Positions 19,774-27,023 of a DNA stretch of 64,000 bases are shown in pieces. Under the pieces are notes generated by a model. It saw only the letters and a list, made by a program, of their open reading frames with translations. It had not been told where the DNA came from and ran no database searches. Numbering within the stretch: the stretch's first letter is position 1; each line of letters begins with the position of its first letter. The translations under genes were made by a program, and so were the position numbers. The stretch is from CAZBMD01 sp964493325 (GTDB lineage: Bacteria; Babelota; Babeliae; Babelales; RVW-14): positions 1 through 64,000 of the forward strand of contig CAZBMD010000005.1 in assembly GCA_964493325.1 (NCBI GenBank), given 5' to 3'.

Positions 19774-20109
19774 TTAATTTTTCTTGGCTCGCTTCGCAGC
19801 TTGTACAGCCAGAAGCACCCATTCAGCAAGATTATCTGGATTCTCAAGTATATCGGCAGGAACCTCCCAATAACTCATGACAATTGTTTTCTTATTTTTT
19901 CCCTCATAAGAAAAAGGTTTTGAACCGTACGACTCATATTTGAAGCGGGTGGCATCATCAACTTTAAAATACAAAATTTCATCTGCTATTAAAGCAAAAA
20001 AAATTCCATCTTTATAAAAGCCAACGCCACCAAACATTTTGCGAGATTTAATATTACCAAGCGGTGTCAGCAGATCGATAACATATTCAGCAAAGCCATT
20101 TTTAGACAT
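19774..20109 (-). CDS. TfoX N-terminal-domain protein
   Basis: 111 residues from the ATG at 20109; a GTG three codons earlier is the alternative. The sequence KSRKMFGGVGFYKDGIFFALI followed by LYFKVDD and YWEVPADIL matches the stand-alone TfoX N-terminal domain family. Members are small cytoplasmic proteins; in gammaproteobacteria the longer TfoX/Sxy regulates competence genes, but stand-alone domains have no settled function. Last in a minus-strand run with yebC, yicC and a GT9 gene, 13 bases after the latter. A competence role cannot be claimed here. Confidence 0.8.
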   Translation of the reverse strand: MSKNGFAEYVIDLLTPLGNIKSRKMFGGVGFYKDGIFFALIADEILYFKVDDATRFKYESYGSKPFSYEGKNKKTIVMSYWEVPADILENPDNLAEWVLLAVQAAKRAKKN

Positions 20110-20122
20110 AAGCGCCACCCAA

Positions 20123-21253
20123 TCAGCTTAATCTACCAACAACTTCTTCAATAGTTTTTACAACCTGTTTTGCTGGAATGTCTTTAATCCAGTCGCTACG
20201 CTTTGCGCACATGACAAGCTCCCCATTATTTAAGTCCCATGGTACCCACTCAGGATTTTTTTGCCGCATGAGGGCGACAACGGGAACTTTAAGCGCACTT
20301 GCCAGATGAATAACCGACGTCTCAACCGAGATAACAAGATCGCATAATGAAATAATTGCAGGCAACTGGAAAAAATGGTATTGAGCAGAAAAAAAGACAA
20401 TACTGTTAATGGAATGGCTTGCAAAAAACTTTTGAACACGCTTTTGCTCTGCAGGATCAACATTGACAATAAAATTTATATCTGCCCAATTATCGTGCTG
20501 CTTAATCAGCGTAAGAACCTCAAAAAGATTCTCAAGCGGCCAACATCGTTTATCGTTTTTTGCAAAGGCATTAATAAAAAACACTTTGCCAAATCGCTGT
20601 GATCGCTTGTCAAAACCCCACATCAAAAAGCGTAGCTTGGCAAACGAAATCCATTGTCGAGGAATAGCCACAAACGGAGCACGAGCACTACCTTCTGCGA
20701 CTTCAAGACCAAAAAGTTCCAAAAACCAAGCAGCATAACAATTTGAAATATGACCCTGATTTGCAAATTTTTTCACATCCAGAGCTGCATCCAATTTTTT
20801 GTATGCTAATTTTGTAAAAAATTGCAGCATCCTGGTTGGTTGACGTACACCCACAACAAATCCGTTGGGGCTAAGGTTCCGCGCAAGCTTGGCATACTTT
20901 TCAGACCGCAAGGTACAAAGCGAAACAACAATAGGATAGTTTTCTGCTTGCGCATCTTGAATGGATTTTTTGAACAATGAAACGGAATAAGTTTGGTCGT
21001 AAATTTTATGGAAAAAAGAACACGCTCGTACCCAATCGTAAAGAACATACCGCTTGAGATTATCCCACTTCCAAAAGCAACGTGTTCGGCGTACCTCGTC
21101 AACCCAAAGATGAATTTTTATGTGGGGATATTGCCGAGCAAAAGCGGCAAAATAAGTTTGCATGTACGTAAAATCACCAAGCGCCAGATGCGTAACAAAC
21201 AATATTTTATCTGCTTTTTGCAAAAGATCATGCGGAACAAGTTGATTAGACAT
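20123..21253 (-). CDS. GT9 (heptosyltransferase-like) glycosyltransferase
   Basis: 376 residues, with AAGGGAG just before the ATG. No signal peptide. The N-terminal half starts with ILFVTHLALGDFTYMQTY, a degenerate form of the GT9 'IRxxxLGDxxxT' start. The C-terminal half has KVFFINAFAKNDKRCWP and CDLVISVETSVIHLASALKVPVVAL, the E/D-T-x-x-x-H-L-A-A motif of ADP-heptose:LPS transferases. It should act on the inner face of the cytoplasmic membrane on a lipid A core or similar glycan. A second GT9 gene lies at 42136. The DTG motif is replaced by ETS, so donor specificity may differ. Confidence 0.8.
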   Translation of the reverse strand: MSNQLVPHDLLQKADKILFVTHLALGDFTYMQTYFAAFARQYPHIKIHLWVDEVRRTRCFWKWDNLKRYVLYDWVRACSFFHKIYDQTYSVSLFKKSIQDAQAENYPIVVSLCTLRSEKYAKLARNLSPNGFVVGVRQPTRMLQFFTKLAYKKLDAALDVKKFANQGHISNCYAAWFLELFGLEVAEGSARAPFVAIPRQWISFAKLRFLMWGFDKRSQRFGKVFFINAFAKNDKRCWPLENLFEVLTLIKQHDNWADINFIVNVDPAEQKRVQKFFASHSINSIVFFSAQYHFFQLPAIISLCDLVISVETSVIHLASALKVPVVALMRQKNPEWVPWDLNNGELVMCAKRSDWIKDIPAKQVVKTIEEVVGRLS

Positions 21254-21267
21254 AACTCCCTTGTGGT

Positions 21268-22158
21268 CTAGACGATATTTTGAACCTGTTCTCGAACTTT
21301 TTCCAGTTCCACTTTGACGTCAACACCCAACGTACTAATATCAAAGCTTGAACATTTTGCCATGATGGTATTGGTTTCGCGCAAGAGCTCTTGAGCAATA
21401 AAATCAAGGCGTTTCCCCTTATCTTCTTTTGAGGTCACAAGAAACGTTTTGATACTTGCAAGGTGGCTGTTAAAACGGGTGATTTCTTCATGAATATCCA
21501 ATTTATTTAGCGCCGCGTACAAATCATCTAGTTGAATTTTTGCGGTCTCATCACCACTTTGAACAAGCGCAATATGCTGGGCAATAAGCGCTTTCTGATC
21601 GCTAATTAATTTTTCAGAAATTTTATAGATTGCTTCCATTTTTTCAGAACAAATAACAAACCGTTTTTGTAAATCGTTTTCTAGCGAGACACCTTCTTCT
21701 AGACGCGTTAGGCATAGCTGTTTGGCAACTTTTTCAACCAGCACCAAAATACTTTTTTCTTCGTCTTCGCTTAATTCTGTTTTTTCAGAAACAAAAACAT
21801 TGGGAAGATTAATAACATCATTAATCGAAAGATGCCCCTGCAATTCAAAACGCTGCTGAATATTTTTTACGGCATCAAGATAGCCTTCAATGGTTCGATG
21901 GCTTGCCTCGATAGATTCAAATATTTCATTATCTTTGCCCAGCCTTATAACAACAGACACCCTGCCGCGATGAAGGCTTTTTTGTAGCAAATGAATAATC
22001 TTAACCTCAAGCGCACTCAGCGCTGTTGGCATCTTGCAAACAGCCTCAAAAAAGCGTGAATTTATCGCTTTGATTTCGACTGTACAAGGAACCTTACCAG
22101 CCGATTTAAAGTCAATAAAATCAGTACCATTCGCATAGCCTGTCATACTTAAAAGCAC
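21268..22158 (-). CDS. yicC: YicC-family endoribonuclease
   Basis: 296 residues from a GTG at 22158 with GGGAG upstream. It shows the family start LLSMTGYANG, then VEIKAINSRFFE, the acidic central helical part, and the conserved ending EITRFNSHL, GKRLDFIAQELLRETNTI and VKVELEKVREQVQN. YicC proteins are cytoplasmic endoribonucleases linked to small-RNA turnover and stationary-phase survival in E. coli. Length is normal for the family. It sits between yebC (18-base gap) and a GT9 gene (14-base gap), all in one direction. Confidence 0.93.
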   Translation of the reverse strand: MLLSMTGYANGTDFIDFKSAGKVPCTVEIKAINSRFFEAVCKMPTALSALEVKIIHLLQKSLHRGRVSVVIRLGKDNEIFESIEASHRTIEGYLDAVKNIQQRFELQGHLSINDVINLPNVFVSEKTELSEDEEKSILVLVEKVAKQLCLTRLEEGVSLENDLQKRFVICSEKMEAIYKISEKLISDQKALIAQHIALVQSGDETAKIQLDDLYAALNKLDIHEEITRFNSHLASIKTFLVTSKEDKGKRLDFIAQELLRETNTIMAKCSSFDISTLGVDVKVELEKVREQVQNIV

Positions 22159-22176
22159 AAGCGTTCTCCCAACTGT

Positions 22177-22896
22177 TCAGTCGCCAATATTTGGATATAC
22201 ATCTTGCACGTCATCAAGATCTTCAAGTTGCTCAAGAAATTTAAAAACAGCTTCTTCCTGCGTTGAGTCAGTAATTGAAACGTAATTCTTTGGCACCCAT
22301 TCAATTTCTGCAGATTCAATTTTAAGCCCAGTTTTTTCTACTGTTTTTTTTACTGTATCAAGGTCTTGAAGAGGGCACTCGATAGTAATGACATCATCTT
22401 GGATAGAAACATCATCAATATTGCTATCGAGCAATTTTTCCAACAGCTCATCTTCGCTCATCTTACCAGCAGCTCTAATCACACCTTTGTGTCCAAACAT
22501 CCAGGCAACAGCTCCGTCAGCAGCAAGGCTGCCGCCACTTTTACTAAAAACATGCCTCAGTTCCGACACCGTTCTATTTTTATTATCACTGAGCGTTTCA
22601 ACCATAACAGCCGTTCCATGAGGACCATAGCCTTCGTAGGTATGTGCTTCGTAATGAGCGCCTTCAAGCTCGCCTGTCCCTTTTTTAATGGCTCGGGTAA
22701 TATTATCAAGCGGCATATTAACAGATTTTGCTTTTTCCAAAATTAAGCGGAGCTTTGCATTCCCAGCAGGATCTCCCCCACCTTCTCGTGCCGCAACTGT
22801 AATTTCCCGGACTATCTTGGTAAAAACCTTGCCACGCGCATTATCAAGTTTTGCTTTTTTATGTTTAATCGTAGACCATTTAGAATGTCCAGACAT
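22177..22896 (-). CDS. yebC: YebC/PmpR-family protein
   Basis: 239 residues with AAGGAG before the ATG. It starts with the family signature MSGHSKWSTIKHKKAK and contains KVFTKIVREI, GGGDPAGNAKLR, MPLDNITRAIKKG and YEGYGPHGTAVMVE. Members bind DNA as regulators and, in recent work on the family, assist translation of difficult sequences. Acidic C-terminal end (LEDLDDVQDVYPNI) is as usual. First gene of the operon yebC-yicC-GT9-tfoX. Confidence 0.95.
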   Translation of the reverse strand: MSGHSKWSTIKHKKAKLDNARGKVFTKIVREITVAAREGGGDPAGNAKLRLILEKAKSVNMPLDNITRAIKKGTGELEGAHYEAHTYEGYGPHGTAVMVETLSDNKNRTVSELRHVFSKSGGSLAADGAVAWMFGHKGVIRAAGKMSEDELLEKLLDSNIDDVSIQDDVITIECPLQDLDTVKKTVEKTGLKIESAEIEWVPKNYVSITDSTQEEAVFKFLEQLEDLDDVQDVYPNIGD

Positions 22897-23131
22897 GTCC
22901 AGCTCCTTAGCACTTTCAGACTATGTGATAGTAACCACGCTCACGTACCAACCGTGAAAATAATGTAACGAGTTTCTCTTTTTTTGTCGATAGACCTGGC
23001 ATTTTTGGCAAATTTGTTAGAAAACATTTTATCACAAATCACCTACTAGTCTTGCCAATTGATAAAATATACTTAAAACTAAATGCCGTTATCTGTGATA
23101 ATAAATTTTTTAATAAAAAAGGAATAACAAG

Positions 23132-23827
23132 ATGGCTTTAAAAAAATTACATTCTATTTTGTTCTCAATTGTTTTATGCATCAATTTTTTCTCAATTCAG
23201 CCAATAGGAACTCAGCAAATAAGCGAAAAATCTATTAGCTATCATTTTTCACACGAACAAGTCACAGATTTTTTTAAAACACATGGGAATTTAACCCTTC
23301 ACAATGAATGGAGTGCTTATCAAGAATTTATGAGCCTTGATACTTTTAAAAAATATACCGCCAATGCATGCGCTAATGCAGAAAAAAATATCAATATTGA
23401 AGAGAACGCCACAATTGAAGATATGCTGACAACAAGCCTTGGTGATTTTTCTGACAATCAATTAGACTTCTCAATTCATATCAACCTTAATAAAACAAAC
23501 ACGCCTTCTACCCAGAAAAAAAACTTTATAGACTTACTGAGTCAAGGTATATCGTTGCTACTCGAGCATAGTCCAATTAACGAAAACCTTCCAAATATGG
23601 CCCTTAGAGTAGAAATAAGCGATAAGGAAGAGTTTGTATCAATATCGATCCCAGATAAATTAAAGAATTTAAATTATTCAGAGAAAGAAGACTTAGCCAC
23701 TGATAATGACTTTTTTTCTGAAGTATGGGAATTTGCATCTTCAGATTCCAAAGCACTTTTTATAGCTAGCTCCGGCGCTGGATTTGTTATTATTGCAGGA
23801 CTAACCTTTCTTGGTTATCTTGCCTAA
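23132..23827 (+). CDS. Exported protein with C-terminal membrane anchor, unknown function
   Basis: 231 residues, not recognised. AAAAAGGAATAACAAG precedes the ATG. Residues 1-30 form a signal peptide (LHSILFSIVLCINFFSIQPIG). The middle is acidic and probably mixed alpha/beta. Residues about 205-230 form one transmembrane segment (ALFIASSGAGFVIIAGLTFL) that ends the protein, preceded by an acidic stretch DNDFFSEVWEF. The next gene (23876) repeats this ending, so the two are related at the C-terminus. Likely tail-anchored in the inner membrane with the body in the periplasm. Confidence 0.7.
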   Translation: MALKKLHSILFSIVLCINFFSIQPIGTQQISEKSISYHFSHEQVTDFFKTHGNLTLHNEWSAYQEFMSLDTFKKYTANACANAEKNINIEENATIEDMLTTSLGDFSDNQLDFSIHINLNKTNTPSTQKKNFIDLLSQGISLLLEHSPINENLPNMALRVEISDKEEFVSISIPDKLKNLNYSEKEDLATDNDFFSEVWEFASSDSKALFIASSGAGFVIIAGLTFLGYLA

Positions 23828-23875
23828 ATATCACGAGTCTTTTCTTTGTCATCTTAAGATGTAAGAGTTTTTATA

Positions 23876-24154
23876 ATGCCAAGAATCGCTTTAATTATTT
23901 TTTTCACAAGCTTTTCACTTCTCCAAGTCTCTCCCAATAACAACGTTCCCCACTATCATTTTGTTTCAGAAGAAGCTGTTTTTATTTATCAACATCCTGA
24001 ACAAGAAGAAGAACTAACAAGACCCTCTCTCGATGATTTTCTTGATGAAATATGGGATAGCGCACCTCCCTATACTCAAAACATCATACTCTTCATTGGA
24101 GGAATTGGGCTTGTGTCAGGAGTGCTTATCTCCCTTGGCTATCTTAGCGAATAG
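23876..24154 (+). CDS. Small exported protein with C-terminal membrane anchor
   Basis: 92 residues, not recognised. Hydrophobic start (MPRIALIIFFTSFSLLQVSP), short acidic linker, then DDFLDEIWDSAPPYTQNIIL and a terminal transmembrane segment ending LISLGYLSE. The end parallels that of the preceding 231-residue protein (DNDFFSEVWEF through LTFLGYLA), so it looks like a shortened paralogue. It is 48 bases downstream in the same direction. Confidence 0.6.
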   Translation: MPRIALIIFFTSFSLLQVSPNNNVPHYHFVSEEAVFIYQHPEQEEELTRPSLDDFLDEIWDSAPPYTQNIILFIGGIGLVSGVLISLGYLSE

Positions 24155-24774
24155 TCTCGATATTAAATCAACAAATGCTTTTTCTGTTATATTGCCGTTT
24201 TCATCTATGAAGAAATCGATAGTTGAAGCTCATGAAGCTATCCTTCAGAAAATTAAGATTGCTGTAGAAAACAAAAAAGTGTGTTTATAAAGTTATTCAG
24301 CTCGGGAGCAAGCTCCCAAGATTTCCGCTTTCGCGGTTAAAAAAATTAGTGCCTTGATTATTTCTAGCTTTTTCATTACTATTTAGATATTAGATGCGAA
24401 TTGTTATTGGTTTTACAAAAGGAATATATGTTACAATATATTGAATATCAGGCTCAAACCTGCCAAATGTTAGTCATTCCGGCGTCGATTCATTTTCATG
24501 ATCGCGATGCTAAGACGTTCCCTTCATTTGCCTTTTTCTCAAAACGATTCTTTTCAAAACAGGGCGGCCTTCTTAAACGATAAAGAAGCGCCTTTCAATT
24601 CGGTACGATCGACCTACGGTCTCTCGCTGCCAGCATAGTTTTTTTAATTTTTTTATTTTTGTTAGAGCTGGCAAAGCGCCAAGCTCATAATTTTTTTGTT
24701 AACTTTATGCCTTTTTTTGTTGTATTTTGCTGTGCAAAATACTTCATCAGATGAGTCATCTAGAGGATTTTATT
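24155..24774. other. Gene-poor stretch before the ABC transporter
   Basis: About 620 bases with no supported gene. It holds two small inverted repeats (GGGAGCAAGCTCCC at 24304-24317 and CCGCTTTCGCGG at 24325-24336) and a hairpin followed by a T-run near 24665-24697. The open frames here are short and of unnatural composition. It could be decayed sequence or host an untranslated RNA; nothing decides this. Confidence 0.5.
24665..24697 (+). terminator. Possible rho-independent terminator
   Basis: GAGCTGGC pairs with GCCAAGCTC (one bulged base) around a short loop, and a run of seven T follows at 24691-24697. It would end transcripts coming from the left before the ABC transporter operon. Confidence 0.45.
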
Positions 24775-25575
24775 ATGATGCCTAATCATCGTTATTCACG
24801 CTTGTACTGCATATTTTTTGTACTAATTTCAACGCTTGCATTCTCTTCTTGTGGCAACAAAAATAACACTTCAAGCAATCAACTCATAGTGGGGATGCTT
24901 CCAGCTGATGCACCATTCATGTCAACCAACAACGACGGAGTATGCGAAGGATTTGATGTTGATATAGCACATGCAATTGGTGACCTTCTGAACAAAGAGA
25001 TCATTATCAAAGAGTACAATATGGCGGGATTGTGGACTGCATTTGAATTTGGAAAGATTGATCTCATGATGTGTGGCTTGAGCATCACACAAGCTCGTTT
25101 GGAAAAATTTAACATGGTTCACTACCAAGGAAGCGGCTTATCAACGTTCCCTCTTGTTTTTTGGGGAGCCGTTCCGGAAGGTATTACCTCGATAGAAGAC
25201 TTGCGTGGAAAAAACATGACCATTGCTGTTTTGCCTGGAACAACCCAGGAGGAGTTTGCGCAACAGTTTGATTTTATAACCCTCAAAACAATGGGCTCCT
25301 ACGCTGAAATTATTCTTGATCTACAATACGGCAAAGTCAATGCTGCATTGTGCGATGAAGGAATTGAACCAATGGCAAAAAAGATTCCAAATCTCCAGAT
25401 CCTTCAGGTACCAATCGGCATCTTTGAATCTCGTGGTCACGGCATAGCAATAAGCAGAAAAAACGCAATACTTGCCGCCCAGGTTGAAACTGCGATTGAT
25501 CAACTCAAGAGCAATGGAACAATCGCCGCGTTAGAACGACGATGGGGCTTTATTCAAGAGGGCAATCATGCATAA
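24775..25575 (+). CDS. Polar amino-acid ABC transporter, substrate-binding lipoprotein
   Basis: 266 residues from the ATG at 24775, with AGAGGA 8 bases upstream; an in-frame start 48 bases earlier lacks a site and would spoil the signal peptide. A hydrophobic leader ends in LAFSSCGNK, a lipobox with Cys at about 27. The rest is a family 3 solute-binding protein: CEGFDVDIAHAIG, DLMMCGLSITQARLEKFNM, LRGKNMTIAVLPGTTQEEF and a C-terminal helix. It should capture a polar amino acid (Gln, Arg or His type) in the periplasm and pass it to the permease encoded next, with which it overlaps by 8 bases. Confidence 0.9.
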   Translation: MMPNHRYSRLYCIFFVLISTLAFSSCGNKNNTSSNQLIVGMLPADAPFMSTNNDGVCEGFDVDIAHAIGDLLNKEIIIKEYNMAGLWTAFEFGKIDLMMCGLSITQARLEKFNMVHYQGSGLSTFPLVFWGAVPEGITSIEDLRGKNMTIAVLPGTTQEEFAQQFDFITLKTMGSYAEIILDLQYGKVNAALCDEGIEPMAKKIPNLQILQVPIGIFESRGHGIAISRKNAILAAQVETAIDQLKSNGTIAALERRWGFIQEGNHA

Positions 25576-26242
25576 CACAATGATTACACAACTTAATCTA
25601 TTCACGCCTTTGCTCCTGCAAGGACTATGGACAACTATCATTCTGGCTCTTTGCTCATCAATAATCGGACTTATACTTGGAACAGTAGTAGGAGTTTTAA
25701 CGAGCACTCACTCTCGCATCCCAATTCTGGCACCACTTCTTGATGCTTATGTTTTTTGTATGCGTGGCATCCCATTTTTTGTACAACTTCTGATTATGTA
25801 CTTTGTCATACCAAATCTATGCGGAATAGATCTCTCTCCTTTTGCCGCAGGAGCGCTAGCCCTCGGTTTGTGCTCAACAAGCTATGTTGCAGAAATTATT
25901 CGCGCAGGTATTAACGCAATTCCCAAAGGGCAGTGGCATGCAAGCCTTGTTTTAGGATACACGCGAGCAGAAGCTCTGCGCTTTATTATTTTGCCGCAAG
26001 TTATAGCTCAGACTATTCCAACTCTTGCAAATGAACTTATATCTGTTCTTTTAAGCACTTCAATCATATCACAGATTGGTACCCTTGAGCTTACGAAAGT
26101 AGGCTCAAACATCATTTCACGCGAGATGAATCCACTTTTTATTTATCTCATTATTGCGGCAATGTACCTTGTAATCACCTCTTTCATCTTGGGGCTAACC
26201 AGACTTATTGAAAGGAAACTGAATCATGCTCAGCGTCAATAA
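25568..26242 (+). CDS. Polar amino-acid ABC transporter, permease
   Basis: 224 residues, five predicted membrane spans, HisM/GlnP type. Near residue 20, LLLQGLWTTIILALCSSIIG is the family start, and YVAEIIRAGINAIPKGQWHAS leads into the EAA loop (LGYTRAEALRFIILPQ) that contacts the ATPase. One permease gene is present, so the channel is probably a homodimer. Overlaps the binding-protein gene by 8 bases and the ATPase gene by 17 bases. Confidence 0.93.
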   Translation: MHNTMITQLNLFTPLLLQGLWTTIILALCSSIIGLILGTVVGVLTSTHSRIPILAPLLDAYVFCMRGIPFFVQLLIMYFVIPNLCGIDLSPFAAGALALGLCSTSYVAEIIRAGINAIPKGQWHASLVLGYTRAEALRFIILPQVIAQTIPTLANELISVLLSTSIISQIGTLELTKVGSNIISREMNPLFIYLIIAAMYLVITSFILGLTRLIERKLNHAQRQ

Positions 26243-26945
26243 TGTATCACTTCGATACTCAGTAACTGGTCAACAAATTTTGAATAACATTTCTTTAAAA
26301 TTTGCAAAAAACCGAATTACAACTCTTGTTGGAAAAAGTGGCGCAGGTAAAACTTCGCTGTTGAGCTGCATTGGAGGCATTCAGACCAATTACCAGGGGA
26401 TCATTGCCATCGAAGGTCAGAATATTGAACAAAGCTCACGCAAGCAACGTGCAATGCTGATAGGCTTTGTCTTTCAACAATTCAACCTATTCCCACATTT
26501 AACCGTCTTACAAAATTGCACACAACCACTGATCTTAACAAAACAGCTTCCTCAAGACGAAGCTCTTGCTATCGCCCATCATTGGCTTAAGGAAGTTGAT
26601 ATGGCAAGCTTTGCCAATGTTTATCCTCAACAAATTTCAGGAGGACAACAACAGCGTACCGCTATTGCTCGAGCACTGTGTTTATCTCCCCGAATACTTA
26701 TACTTGATGAGCCAACCTCAGCGCTTGACCCTACAAACAGCAAGCTACTATGTGCGCTGCTCAAAAAACTTGCCGATCAAGGACTTACCGTAGCTGTTTC
26801 AAGCCACGATATGGACTTTGTTAGAAATGTTTTTGATCATGCATATTTGATTGATAAAGGCTCTGTAATCGACCACTATGACTCAGAATTAGGAAATGAT
26901 TTGAATAAAAATTGCCCGATCGGTCAATTTTTGAAAACAACCTAG
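26226..26945 (+). CDS. Polar amino-acid ABC transporter, ATP-binding protein
   Basis: 239 residues. Walker A GKSGAGKTS near residue 37, Q-loop FVFQQFNLFPHLTV, signature SGGQQQR, Walker B ILILDEPTSALDP and switch SSHDMDFV are all intact. It is the GlnQ/HisP-type ATPase driving the adjacent permease. Last gene of the three-gene operon and convergent with the SNALL-repeat gene; a strong palindromic terminator follows. Confidence 0.95.
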   Translation: MLSVNNVSLRYSVTGQQILNNISLKFAKNRITTLVGKSGAGKTSLLSCIGGIQTNYQGIIAIEGQNIEQSSRKQRAMLIGFVFQQFNLFPHLTVLQNCTQPLILTKQLPQDEALAIAHHWLKEVDMASFANVYPQQISGGQQQRTAIARALCLSPRILILDEPTSALDPTNSKLLCALLKKLADQGLTVAVSSHDMDFVRNVFDHAYLIDKGSVIDHYDSELGNDLNKNCPIGQFLKTT

Positions 26946-26958
26946 CAATAACCAAATA

Positions 26959-27004
26959 ATCACAAAGGGCGCCGTGAAAAATTTTTCACGGCGCCCTTTG
27001 TGAT
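26959..27004. terminator. 46-base perfect palindrome, bidirectional terminator
   Basis: Every base from 26959 to 27004 is self-complementary about a central AAAAATTTTT, with the GC-rich block AAGGGCGCCGTG in each arm. It sits exactly between the convergent ABC ATPase and SNALL-repeat genes and gives a GC stem followed by T on either strand. Confidence 0.85.
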
Positions 27005-27023
27005 GTTATCTCAGCTCCAAGAT

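Noticed and set aside
24401..24583. 60-residue plus-strand frame in the gene-poor stretch
   Set aside because: No ribosome binding site, odd composition, and it covers inverted-repeat-like sequence.
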